From Pleodorina starrii (taxonomy: Eukaryota > Chlorophyta > Chlorophyceae > Chlamydomonadales > Volvocaceae): a stretch of DNA of 64,000 nt. The position numbers were made by a program, and so were the translations under genes. Positions 47,101 through 57,602 of this stretch are shown here, piece by piece; within the stretch, counting starts at the first letter, position 1; every line of letters starts with the position of its first letter. The notes beneath the pieces are model-generated. The model was not told where the DNA came from. It was given only the letters and a program-made list of their open reading frames with translations, and did no database searches. Location: contig BRXU01000037.1 of assembly GCA_030267565.1 (NCBI GenBank), positions 841,001-905,000 on the forward strand, given 5' to 3'.

Positions 47101-49962
47101 GGGCGACAGGAGCCAGTCGGGCGCCGGCGGCAGTTCGGGGTCCAGGGGGTCGGCTGGCAGCAGTCTCCGCCAGTCGGTTGGGATGGCCCCAAGGACCGCC
47201 TGCATGAGGGGTTCGTGCTGGGTCATGGGCGACGCTGCACGGAGCTCGGCCAGGGTGCGGGGTCCCAGGTGGGCGGTCCCAGCCGGCGGGGTGAAGGGCT
47301 GGTCGGTGGCGGGGTCACGCAGGGCTGCATTGAAGAACAGGGGCTCATGCAGGATGGCACGCGCGTCCGTGGTCTCTGGGTAGGCCAGCCGGGTCGGGAG
47401 CGAGGAGCGGTAGGACTGCACCAGGCTGGCAATGAACGTAGGCAGGCTGGGGGGCGGTTCCGCCGTGCCATACACCCAGCCCCACCCAGTGGTCCCATCC
47501 GGCCTGTACTCGTCGAGCAGACCCCGCATGATCTGCTTCCATGGCTGCTGGCCGGGCTGAGCGAGCTGGGCGAGGGGCTTCGCATGCAGGGCGACCATGA
47601 ATGCGTCGAGGTCGAGATGGCCGACACCGCCACAGTCGTGATCCTGGCAGGCGATCTCCGGGCCAGGCTTCAGCAGGGCCCGTCCGTGGCACACCAGGGA
47701 CGCGTCTTCCTCCAGGAGCGACCAGGCCACAAAGCCGTCGATATGCTTGCGGAGTGCCGCCAGCTGGGGTGGGGTGGGGCGGATGATGGAGAGGTGGTAT
47801 GCCAGGGTGTTTCCCAGCACCTGTTTGGCCACATGCACCCTGCCCACGAGGCTGAGGCCGTGTCGCCGCCACACATGGCCGAGACGCTGAACCCGCTGAA
47901 TTCTGCTGGTGTAGCAGAGCCGCGCGGCCTCCGCCGGGTCCAGAGTGAGAGGGATTCCCAGGTGGCGTGGGGGTTCCTCACCGGGAGTCGGGAAACTCGC
48001 ACCAGTTGCGGCGTTGGGCCCCACCACCGGCTCGTGGGTACCCAGCACCATCCCCTTCCCCTTGCTGGCATTGACCCGTGCGTTGCTGGCCCTGCAGAAC
48101 AGCTGGACTGCCGCGGTAGCGACCTCCCCATCCCTGTCGACATTGCTGACCGTGAGCACCGTATCGTCCGCGTGGTGGGTGACAGGGGGGGCTGGCACGT
48201 TGTTGGGGAGGGTGGGGGTGCGGAGAGCGTTGGTGCTGCGCAGGTGGTGCAGGTACGAGGTGAGAGGTTCCAGCTGCATGACCCACAGGACGGGCGACAG
48301 GGTGCTGCCCTGCTGAAGGCCGTTGCGGACCGGGAAAGGTGCTGACTGGTGCCCATTGACCACCACCCGGCAGGAGCCATCTGACGTGAGCAGGCGCAGC
48401 CAGCGCTGTGTGTGCTGACCGAAGCCCATGGCCTCGGCCACCCGGTAGAGCCAGGGGCGATGGACCCGGTCGTAGGCCTTCTCGATGTCGAGTATGATGA
48501 GGGCTGCCGGTTGCTGCGAGTGCCGCACCCACTCCGCCAGGGCCAGGTGGGAAAGGGTGTTGTCGCGGATGTCCCGGCCGCTGACGAAGGCAGTCGCATT
48601 GGAGCAGGGTGATGGGCCGGTAGCTGCTCAGGCTGGGCCGGGGCAGGCCTTTGCCTTTGTAGATGAGAGTGATGACCCCTTCGCGCCAGCTGAGCGGCAG
48701 GGAGTCGGCAGCTGCGGCCCCGGTCTCCACGGATCCCTGGGTGAAGGCTGCGTTGGCGGCGGCGAGCAGCAGCGGGCCCAGCAGCGGCCACAGCACCCGG
48801 TACACCTCATAAGGCAGGCCGTCCGAGCCAGGGGCGGTGCCATTCAGACAGGACGACAGAGCAGCCGCAAGTTCGTCCAGCTGCAGCTCGCCGGCGGCTG
48901 GGGCTGCGTCGGCAGCTTCCCTGAGGGGCTGGGGGAGCCGGCGGCGGAGGTGCTGCAGGAGCTGGTCTTGGGCTGTCAGGTCCACCTGCTCCACCCGGAA
49001 CAGACCCGTGGGGCTGTCACTGCTGTACATGGCGTGGGCCGCGGCTGTGATAGCGGCGGCCGCACCCGGGTCACTGAGCGGAACCGGGAGGGGCTGACCC
49101 GGGACTGAGAGGTGGGTGACTGGCTCCCGGGTGCGCACCTCGCGTCCGAGCTGGTGGAACCAGCCGGTGCCCTTGTCGCCATGCTGCGTGTACGCGGCGT
49201 CCAGCGCTGCTGTGCGGCGGATGGCGGCCTGTTTGACTGCCGTGGTGAGCTGGCTGCAGGCCTGTGCTGCCAAGGCGCCGGCGTCGGGCCCGGGCATAGC
49301 ATGCTGCATGGCTGCCAGGGCTGCACACGCAGCGTGTTTGGCCGCCCTCAGGCTGGCGGCCTGGTCCGTCAGGTGCTGTCTGTGGAGGTGATCGGCTGCA
49401 CTGCGGAGGCGACCTTTCAGACATTCCCACACCTCACGTGGGTCAGCAGCGGCGTCTTGCTGCTGGACGGCCTGGATTGCCAGCTCCACTGCCGACTGCA
49501 GGCGGGGCAGCAGGCTGGGGTGGTACAGCAGGTACGTGGGGAACGCCCAGCTGCTGCGGCCGAGGGTGGGGAGCCCTGGCAGCGCCAGCTCCAAGAGCAC
49601 CCCATGATGATCCCCCGGGGCGCCTGGCACCACCCGAACAGCTGTCACGTACTGCTGCAGAGGTTGGCTAATGAGCCAGCGGTCCAGGCGTGCCACCGGC
49701 GGTCGAGTTGGTGATGCCGGGTGAGTGAAGCCCCCCCCCACGCCGGAAGACAGCCAGGGGTCGACCAGATTGGCCCCGTGGACCAGGGCCTGCAGTGCAG
49801 GCCTCCCGCCGGCCCGATGGGCAGACGGTTGGGCCTCGTCACCCGCATGCAGGACGCAGTTAAGGTCCCCTCCAAGCAGAATGAGGCGGTCTGTCTCGAG
49901 GTATGGCTGCAGGCTTTGGAAGAACTCTGGGCGGCTGGCGGCCACCGACGGGGCGTAGCCTG
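44111..49962 (-). mobile_element. B5: 5'-truncated family-B LINE inserted in B4
   Basis: T21 (44111-44131), then the full 1,451-nt 3' UTR (44132-45582), ORF2 from its stop at 45583 back into the APE domain, ending at about 49958 with four extra nt. GGCC at 44107-44110 and 49963-49966 is the likely target-site duplication inside B4 ORF1. Because B4 and B5 are the same family and strand, reading across the junction gives an artificial ORF1-APE fusion. Confidence 0.85.
45583..49957 (-). pseudogene. B5 ORF2, 5'-truncated with a 74-nt deletion in RT
   Basis: It begins mid-APE at YAPSVAASRPEFF and runs through RT and zinc knuckle to the stop at 45583. Compared with B2, 74 nt (equivalent 29663-29736) are missing near 48597; the breakpoints share GACT. 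The frame shifts inside the RT fingers (after LLQCD), so the product would be inactive. The T missing in B2 is present here. Confidence 0.85.
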
Positions 49963-50267
49963 GGCCTGCACAGCTAAGCAAGGCCCCCGTGACCCCTTCG
50001 AGGGCATAAGTGCCGGGGAGCCCTTTGATGAGGAGCTTGTGGCTGTGCGGTCGGGCCAGGTTGTAGTACGGCTGCACCGCGACTTCGATGGTCGTCCCCT
50101 GGAAATCGACTGGTAACGAGGACCGTCGGAGGAATGCCCCCGCCGCGTTCTCTGCTCGCAGGCCGGGTGCTGGGTTCAGCACCACCCCCCGGTGGCGCCC
50201 TTGGCCGAGGAGGTTGATGCTGACGAAAGTGCCTGGGCTGGCGTTCATGGCGGCCTGGACGGCTGCA
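49963..50267 (-). pseudogene. B4: family-B ORF1 fragment, 5' piece
   Basis: This ORF1 sequence (NAAVQAAMNASPG... to ALLSCAG) is continuous in content with 43683-44110 across the B5 insertion. On its 5' side the poly(T) of B6 begins. The remainder of B4 ORF1 is not found beyond B6. Confidence 0.8.
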
Positions 50268-53200
50268 TTTTTTTTTTTTTTTTTCTGCGAGGGACGTGAC
50301 AAGGACTGGGAAAGCGAAGCCCAACGGGCAAGCCGAGCAAGACCGGCAAGCCACAACAGCCTGGCAAGAAGCCCAAAAAACCACCGCAAGGAGCCAAGGA
50401 GAGAGAAAAAGCCAAGCAACGCCTAAACTCGCAGACAGGACAGGGACAGGGACGGGGGCAGCAAGGGGCCAGGAGCCACTGCTGCACGGGCGGCACACAC
50501 GGCCACCCCTACCTCCAAGACACCGAGGAGGGAACTGAAACCAACACCAGGGCCCAACACCAGGGCCAAACCCCAGGGCCCAACACCAGGGCCAACACCA
50601 CGGCCCAACACCAGGGCCAACCCCACAGCCCAACACCAGGGCCCAACACCAGGGCCCAAAACCAGAGCCAACACCACGGCCCAACACCAGGGCCAAAACC
50701 ACGGCCCAACACCCGGGCCAGCACCACGGACCAACAACAGGGCCCGTCACCGGAGACAAGCCCCAGGGATGGGCAAAGGCCCCAACAGCGACCACAGCGA
50801 CAACACAACCACAACCTGCACAACCTCAACAGCCAAGGGGCGAACCCTACACCCTGGGCGACAGCAACAGGAACAACAAACAAAACCGGGCAACCGCCGC
50901 AGCGAACCAGGGCAAACGAGCCCCCCCCCACCGGGGAGCACCAGAGAAAACAGAAAACCCACAGCACGCCCGAAGAGAACCCCGCACCACCGAAACCGCC
51001 TCCCAGAGCCACAAAAGCCGCAGGGACGGTGCCACACAAGCGCACCGGAGACAAACAACAACCGACCCCACCCTGGGGGCGTCCCCGCAAGACAGCAGGC
51101 CCGAAGACACACCTCCCTCCCAAGACACCCCGCACCGCAGGAACCTCACTCCCACGTCCCCCCGGCTCCCAAGAACCCCCACGGGCGCAGCAGGGGCAAC
51201 ACTGCCTGGCTGGAAGCCAGGGCACAAGCGTGCCGGCGACAAGACACCCGCAGACCCCACCCTGGGGGCGACCCCCGAACCGCACCTGCCTCCCACGGCG
51301 GCCTGCACCACACCAACCCTGCACCGAAGCCCCCCCGCCCCTCCCCAGTCCCCCCCCGAAACCCTCCCCAGACCCCCCGGCGCCACACGCACCCCACTCC
51401 CAAGAACCCCCCCCTCCAGGCCGCAGGGGCAGCACCGCCGGGTCAGAGACCAAGGCACGAGAGCGCCAGCGACAAAACACCCACAGACCCCACACAGGGG
51501 GCGACCCCTCAAGACAGCAGCCTCCGAACCGCACCTGCCTCCCGCGGCAGCCTGCACCACACCAACCCTGCTCCTAAGCTCCCCCGACCCCCAAGACCCC
51601 CTCCGGCCCCACCCACAGCAAGCCCCGCACCGCACCCCCCTCCCTAGGCAACCCGCACCGCACTCCCCCCACCCTCGAGGCCCCTCGCACCCTAAGGACC
51701 TCAGACACCGAGATCCCCCACTCCCAACACCCCGCTCACGACGGCCCCGGCTGCCCTGTCAGCTGAGCTGCTGCCTGGCTGGGCTGGGCGCTGATGGCTG
51801 ACCCGGATGGGGAGACCTGCTGTGCTGCCTGGGCGCCCCCGGCGGGTGCCTGTGGTGCTGGGACCGGGGCCACCCGGGACAGATGAACCTGCAGACGCGG
51901 GCTGCTGCCAGCCACCCGCTGCACGGAGCAGAGGACGCCTTCATGCGCCCAGGAGGCTTCGAAGGCATCCAGCCGGCCGGGCTTCAGCTGTGCTGTGATG
52001 TGGCCCCGGGGCAGCCCCGCCAGAGTGTCCTCGGAGAGCGCCGCCATGCTGAAATGTGCCCTCATGAGACGCTGCAGCTCCCCAATGACGCAGCCCACCA
52101 CCGTGGCCGACGGATGGTCATCAGGCTCCGCCCTGTGGTAGTGGCCCCAGACCGCCCACAGCCAAGTGGCTCGAAGGGCTGCCCACAGCAGCTGCAGCCC
52201 AGGGCTGGTGGGGTAGGCCGGCCACCCTCCCGGCCAGTCTCCCAGCAGCACAGCCGGCTGTCTGAAAGGCAAGTCCGCGGCCCCGGAGACTGTTGCCCAC
52301 AGCTCTGCCAGCCAAACCCGAGCTGCGGTGTAAGCCCCGCACTCCAAGAAGACGTGGGTCAGGCTGGCGACAGGTTGCCGTCCACCGAGCAGCTAGGAGC
52401 AGAGCAGTGGGCACGCTGCGGCTGACCTTTGGAGGCCAGGTACACCCCGCACGGGAGCCGTCCATGGTGCAGCCGCCAGGCGAGCGCCTTGGCCCGGTTG
52501 CTTGCGGGGCAGTCCCACAGCCGCTGCCAGGCCCGCCGGCGGTCGAGGGGAGACATGCCAGCCGGGCCATCAGCTGCCGGGTCTGCCTCCGGGGCCGGCC
52601 CGGCGGGTGCCGACGGTCCGGCGGCAGCACCGGGGTCCTGCTGGTGCGGTGCCGCATGGCGGCTGCTAGGCTGGCTGACCAGGCTTGCAGCGGCCGAGGG
52701 CAGTGATGGGGGGGAGGAGCGGGGCCGCATCCAGCCGGGGCTGGGCGTGGGGTTCATGGCAAACCACCGGCTGCGGCTGGGCGCTTGCTGAGCCAGCCAG
52801 TGTTGGTGCCAGCGGGCCTCCTGTTGCTGTAGCTGGCTGTGCGGCTGCTCGGGCCACGCCGCGGGCATGAGGGGCTCCGTGTCCTGGTCCCGGCCCCAGC
52901 TGTGGCCGCGGGCGGTGAGGCAGTGGCGCACCTCACTCACTGTGTAGTGGATGAGGGGCAGCGTGCCGTGGCCGTGGCTGAGGGGGTAGCACTGGACCGA
53001 GTCCCAAAGCCCCAGCAGCTGGTATTCCACTGGCCATGAGGAGGCGCGTTGGGCCGGGGGCGCCTCGCTGTATCGCTGATGGTCCTCCAAGGTCCAGTGT
53101 CGGCGCGGCTTGCGGCCCGGCAGCACGCAGGCTGCAGGCCAGTCGGCGTCCCCTGCTGCTCCGGCCTGCTCGCTGTCTGGGGGCACCAAGCGGCCGTTGG

Positions 53201-53268
53201 GCAGGACGGCCCACAAGACTCCCGTAGGGCTGCTTACCCGGCTGTCATCGGGCGACAGGAGCCAGTCG
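50268..53268 (-). mobile_element. B6: 5'-truncated family-B LINE
   Basis: T17 (50268-50284), full-length 3' UTR (50285-51735), then ORF2 up to the DWLLSPD region, ending at 53268. The 5' junction has 13 nt of filler (53269-53281) and then the hairpin joined to D2. B6 follows B4 sequence at its 3' side but meets D2 at its 5' side, so its arrival or a later event removed the rest of B4. Confidence 0.8.
51736..53268 (-). pseudogene. B6 ORF2 C-terminal fragment
   Basis: This covers the last ~510 residues of ORF2 including the Cys/His knuckle. Four bases (TGCA) present in B2, B3 and B5 are missing near 52371, shifting the frame next to the knuckle (CSVDGNLHVAS in intact copies). It contains no RT core. 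Confidence 0.8.
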
Positions 53269-53281
53269 AGAGAGAGTCCTG

Positions 53282-53331
53282 TAGAGCGTGCATCCGTGGG
53301 TGGCTGCCGCCACCCACGGATGCACGCTCTA
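53282..53331. repeat. Perfect 22-bp hairpin at the B6/D2 junction
   Basis: Arms 53282-53303 and 53310-53331 are exact reverse complements with loop CTGCCG. The inner GGGTGG/CCACCC stem is native to family D (compare 6494-6512). The outer 16 bp of the left arm are an added inverted copy of the D2 flank. Confidence 0.9.
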
Positions 53332-54056
53332 TACATTCTTCGGCACAATCAGGCGGTTCAAACCATCACCAGTACGCTCGCTCGGGGAATCAACGGGGGC
53401 TGCTACACGGTCATGGACGCCTGCCCCGCAGATGACCGGCCGGACTATGTAGCAGGCACAAGACTACCGCACTGGCTGCTCCCAAACACCCCGGAGGGAG
53501 AACGGCTCAAAATGCGCCCCGATCTACTCCTCATCCCTAGCATCCCTCTCCACGAGGCACAAGAGATCGGATACATAGGGCCCCCGGACCCTAGTCAACA
53601 CACCGTGCATATCCTCGAAATAGGATACACGGCCGACACCAACCACAAGCAGAAACAACATGACAAAGCCATCCAACACTCCGAGCTAGCCCGGCTCCTC
53701 ACAAAGGAGGGGTGGAAAGTCTGTTACACAGCACAGGAGGCCATCAGCCTAGGCTTCGCCGGTACCATCCGAAAAGACTTACGCCCCCTTCTCCGCACCC
53801 TAGGGGCGGGCAGTGAAGCGGCCAAAACATGCTGCAACGAACTCCACGATCACGCTGTTCGGGCGCTCAATAAGATTGTGATCACCCGGCGGCAAATGGA
53901 ACGCGCCCCGCACGAGACGCAACAGCAGACGGGCACATAACTAACACATACTCGTTCACAACCCCCACCGTGGTGGCGGGGGAGGACTGGGACCGGGGAA
54001 ACCCGTCACCCCACCTCCTCTGCTCCCTTAACCCACGCCTCGGCCTCCGGTCGGGC

Positions 54057-54091
<35 letters not shown>
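53298..54091 (+). mobile_element. D2: 3' portion with restriction-like endonuclease and (ATT)n end
   Basis: It resumes D2 exactly where it stopped at 23676 (CCTGGG then TGGCTGCC), covers the zinc-knuckle end, the endonuclease and the 3' UTR, and ends in (ATT)n (about 54058-54091). It abuts the right copy of the 1,283-bp repeat. It matches D5 with scattered substitutions (for example GCACGCTC for GCGCGCTC). Confidence 0.85.
53301..53940 (+). pseudogene. Restriction-like endonuclease end of the D2 polyprotein
   Basis: This is an open frame from GCRHPRMHALYIL to the stop at 53940, with MRPDLLLIP and VHILEIGYTAD...KQHDKAIQHSEL as in D5. It is separated from the rest of the D2 frame by 29.6 kb of insertions and so cannot be expressed as part of the polyprotein. 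Confidence 0.8.
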
Positions 54092-55374
54092 TGGCAAGGG
54101 CGACGGCCAGGGGCGCCAGTACCATGTAACGATATAACAGGATATGGAACTGTACGTATGCCATCGTTACAAACTGAATCCAGTGGAGCAGGGTCATGCC
54201 TGCCTGGCGCAGCAGCCAGAGGCTGGTCCTGACTACCGCGTTCGGGTTCCGTCGCTCCCGGCCTCTCACGCTTTGTGAGGTGGGCTCGCGGTTACCATAG
54301 ATCTGTGCGTCGCTCGCGGCGCACGCGCCTCGGTCGGTTTGTGCGGGATCCCACCATGTCCCAGGGCCGGCCCCCCTAGGGGTGCTGCCGGTCGTCGTGG
54401 CACTGTGACTGCCCTGATTGCTGGCCCTCAGGCTGATACTCACGCCTGCCAGGTTGTCGTGTCCTTCTAGTCCGTCTCTAGGGGGCGGGCCTTCGAGTGC
54501 CTTGTGGTGCAGTGGGAGAGAGTCGGCTCGCGCCGTGTGGAGATCAACGCCGTTTGTGGCGAACAGCAGAGGTCTGCTTATGAACTGTGGCGGCTGCATA
54601 TTAGCGGTGCATGGCTGATTCGAACTAAGATGGGGGGGATAGCCGGTATGTAAAGACAGGCTCGTCGGCATCTCTATGGTTGCCATATGCCCGGCTCTTT
54701 CTCCCGTACGCGTGTCGAATGTCCTCATCCACGTATTGCTGCTTTCATGGCTGTTATTTGCTGATTTATATGCCATTCTACTTAGGTAGGATATGCATCG
54801 TGCGTTCCCTGGCATTAATGCGCTCCATTCCGGGCGATGTGGCGGCATGTGACCCTTCGTCAGCTTGCTGCCGGTTGGCTCCTTACAGCTCTCGTATCTT
54901 TGGTCTAGTTTGCCATTGGTAATTACGTTCTTGGACTTGATAACCATCTCTGTGAGTGCGTCCGTAGCATAGTGTTCCTTCGCACCCTGAGTGGTGTCGC
55001 CGCTAGATGGTGGTGGAGGCCGTTTCAACACGAGGGAAGTGTTCGAGGTATCGTATGCGTGCTGTCCTATGTCATTGTCTGGGGTGTCTTGTCGAGGCAG
55101 AGGCCCTCCAGGGTCAATTGGGTTGGTGTCCTGGGCGCCTACTTTATGGTTGCTGGCTGAAAGGTGGCAATTCTTGCTGTCATATCGCAAGTCAGTGGTT
55201 GCTGTCGGGGTCACTCGTGGGCTGGGCCTGGTTGGCGTGCCCGACACCGGGCACCCTATGTAGACCCAAATGCAGAATGTGGTCAGTTTCGCCCACAGCC
55301 TAAGAAACGGCAATGTTCCTGCTGCAGCAGCTGTGTGTAATACTTCTATGAGTTGTGATGTCTTGGTTGAGTGT
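54092..55374 (-). repeat. 1,283-bp direct repeat, right copy (5' part of D1)
   Basis: This copy is collinear with 13802-15084. It encodes the polar N-terminal stretch and first hydrophobic segment of the D polyprotein, then stops at the (ATT)n end of D2. The frame stays open rightward to 55403 beyond the repeat, but without an ATG, so the 5' end of family D could lie further right. Confidence 0.9.
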
Positions 55375-55993
55375 GGAAACAGAGCAGAGACGAAATATGG
55401 CAAAAAGGCACGCTCCCTTTTTTTGGTTTTTGAGGGTGGTTCTGTGAAATCACAGCATCACAGACATGAAATCACATTGCCGCATTCATACCCGGGTTTG
55501 TGAAGCAAACCTGGGCTTAACTTTTTTTGTCTGAGGCAGCGTAGTGACCGTACAACGGCCGCAACGGCTTTCCAAAATTCCGATAAAGGCACGCCTGATG
55601 GCATTAATGAAGTGACGGTTTATGCCGAAACGTTGTTTATGCAATGGAATTACAACAGTCTCAAACGGGCCGTTCTTCCTGAATGTCGGTTGTAACGATG
55701 GCACTGTATAAAGCCGACTGCTGGACTGCAACAATGCTTATGATAAATTGTTTCACTTAATGAACAGTTGCGAAGTGCATGAAATTCGTATATGATGGTT
55801 CAACAGGCCGTGGTCGCGTGATGCCATCCATTTCGCCGGATGAAAGGAGCGCTGTTTCGCTTCACTTCGCTTAGATGTGTCGTGTCTTGCAAAGGCATGA
55901 CTGTCTTCTGCGAGGATGGTGCCGTTCCTGTGTTTTGGGGCGAAAATTCATGTCCCATGTGGGGTGTCCATCTCACACATCACACACATGAAA

Positions 55994-56331
55994 CAATCGG
56001 TGGGGGGGCCCGGGGCTTCCCCCCCTACCCTCCACACCCCTCTTCCCACCCTCCCACTCATGGCGAGCTTCGTGCGCATTAGGTGATATGAGCACCCAAA
56101 TTATGACATACATAATGAACAAAGGCTCATGGGCAGATTTACTTGTGGTGTACGTGTCTCACTGCACACGTGGTGGGGGGCACAGGGCGTGCGCATCCAC
56201 CCCCGCAGCAAGGCGGTTATCGTGCGTGTTAGATAACTTGAGCGGCCATTACGGATATTGGGTAACGTGCTCATGGAACCATTATCGGTGGGGGGCCCGG
56301 GGTTTCCGCCCCGCCTTCACCCCACACCCCA
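55994..56331 (+). repeat. Two direct repeats around TCGGTGGGGGGCCCGGGG
   Basis: The segments 55994-56040 and 56283-56331 share TCGGTGGGGGGCCCGGGG, then a C-rich run ending CACACCCC, about 290 bp apart. The intervening DNA shows no coding signal. They may be ends of a decayed mobile element or a tandem duplication. Confidence 0.5.
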
Positions 56332-56379
56332 GTGAAAGTTCCTCAAGGACAATGACCCTGTGAGACCCGGATGCCATCC

Positions 56380-56413
56380 TAGTGGGTGGGTGGATGGGTT
56401 GGTGGGTGGGTGG
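56380..56413 (+). repeat. (GGGT)n-like microsatellite
   Basis: GTGGGTGGGTGG-type tract interrupted by ATGGGTT. Low complexity with G-quadruplex potential on the plus strand. Confidence 0.7.
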
Positions 56414-56664
56414 TATGCATGACGGGTAGGGGAGCAAGGGGGGTTATCCACGTATAGGCCGGGGCCCATGAACGGTAAGTCGGTAACGTAAAGAGAAAAC
56501 GAGTTAAACTTGCTTGCAAGCAGCAGCACGTTAGATACGAACTGAGTTGGAGCGCGTCCCAGCTGAGCCTAGCAGAACCCCACGTGACGAGGCAATCAGG
56601 TGGATGCTGGAGATTCGCTGAGGCTGTTAGGTGACACGAGGCAATCTGCGCTGAGAGCCCCACC

Positions 56665-57438
56665 GTGCCGCCGGTGTACGCTGTACACTATTACTGTGCT
56701 CGCCTCGCACTGCCAGCGGGTCTGGGTGGCATGTGGGGCAATCGCCTTGCACTGCACGCGCTGGCAGCTGCCTACCAGCTCAATATGGACGTTTACAGCT
56801 GGGAAAGTTGCGAAGTTGTCGACAGTGCGCGCTATGGCCCACCTGACTCTGCACCCTTTCGTCTTGCACGCATGCATCCCTTTGGCGGTGCAGAGCACTA
56901 TGAGCCAATAGTGTTTGTGCAACCCGCACACAATGCGCAACCTCAACAGGTTCACCTTGACACCCCGTCCCGTCCGAACACAGCCCCAAGTGCTTCAGTC
57001 CATCAAGGCCAGGTGGTCGAATGTCCTCCCGGCAGTCGCTTTCGTTGGACTGCTGAACGTGTCCAAGTCCTTTCAGACGCCTTTCAGTCTGCTGCAATCA
57101 ACACCCCTGGGTGGGCTGGCATGTCGGACCGCACACGTGCAGGCGTCCTTGTCAACACATTGAGATCGCACACCCTCTTCGCCAGTGTCACACTTTCCTC
57201 TGAGGATGCACGTCTGCCTACCTATTTCTCAGTTGCTACCCCTCATACAGCGCCTTCGTCAACACCAGTCACGGCACACATGCCCGCAGCCACTTTGGCT
57301 TCACACCCGCAGGTAATCCCAGCCAGCTTGCACACGCACCCACACGCAGTCGCTTTAGGTGGGACGCTGAACGGGTACGTGTGTTCGAAGAAACAGTGCG
57401 GGCAGCTGCTGTTGATACAACCGGGTGGGATAACATGA
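56665..57438 (+). CDS. OTU-protease-like C-terminal fragment followed by an unrecognised repeated domain
   Basis: The frame reads GMWGNRLALHALAAAYQLNMDVYSW, then ARMHPFGGAEHYEPIVFV. This resembles the C-terminal half of OTU cysteine proteases (WGG..EL.ALA....I.VY, then HY..L with the catalytic His, codon 56896-56898). The N-terminal DGNCLF motif with the catalytic Cys is not seen upstream; it may be on a distant exon or lost. Next comes a ~50-residue domain (from about 57031: SRFRWTAERVQVL...NTPGWAGM..RTRAGVLVNTLRSH), repeated from about 57347 in another frame, so an intron or frameshift lies between. No ATG opens the frame, and boundaries are uncertain. It would be a deubiquitinase-like protein if functional. 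Confidence 0.45.
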   Translation: MPPVYAVHYYCARLALPAGLGGMWGNRLALHALAAAYQLNMDVYSWESCEVVDSARYGPPDSAPFRLARMHPFGGAEHYEPIVFVQPAHNAQPQQVHLDTPSRPNTAPSASVHQGQVVECPPGSRFRWTAERVQVLSDAFQSAAINTPGWAGMSDRTRAGVLVNTLRSHTLFASVTLSSEDARLPTYFSVATPHTAPSSTPVTAHMPAATLASHPQVIPASLHTHPHAVALGGTLNGYVCSKKQCGQLLLIQPGGIT

Positions 57439-57602
57439 CTGCCAACACGCGCGCCACTATGCTAGTCGAATCCTTGAAATCGCACGCACTGGCCTTTGCT
57501 TTGTCGCCAGCACTTGTCGTGCTAGCGTTTGCAATGGACTTGTACACTCCGGCTCCCGCTCGCGCTGCGGCCTACATTGTTTTCTGCCATAAAGTGCCGT
57601 GA
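57347..57602 (+). CDS. Second copy of the unrecognised SRFRW.AERV domain
   Basis: It reads SRFRWDAERVRVFEETV, then DTTGWDNMTANTRATMLVESLKSHALAF, then a hydrophobic tail to a stop at 57602. It matches copy one at SRFRW.AERV, the A..T.GW..M...TRA..LV..L.SH spacing and the helix-rich composition. It is probably the next exon of the same gene. I do not recognise the domain. Confidence 0.4.

Larger units (their letters stand above)
55375..56660. other. Non-coding-looking stretch: host DNA or 5' leader of D1
   Basis: GC is lower than in the LINEs. No exon can be defended. A plus-strand frame at about 55550-55693 reads smoothly (NSDKGTPDGINEVTVYAET...) to a stop but has no partner exon or start. 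An inverted repeat CCCGGGTTTG-tgaag-CAAACCTGGG lies at about 55492-55516. The left end could be 5' UTR of D1. Confidence 0.35.

Noticed and set aside
47978..50419. ORF1-APE-RT fusion protein
   Set aside because: It crosses the B4/B5 and B4/B6 insertion junctions; see the GGCC duplication and poly(T) tracts.
13802..55374. The 1,283-bp direct repeats as LTRs of an LTR retrotransposon
   Set aside because: They are coding sequence of LINE D1 on the minus strand, have no TG...CA ends, and enclose non-LTR elements only.
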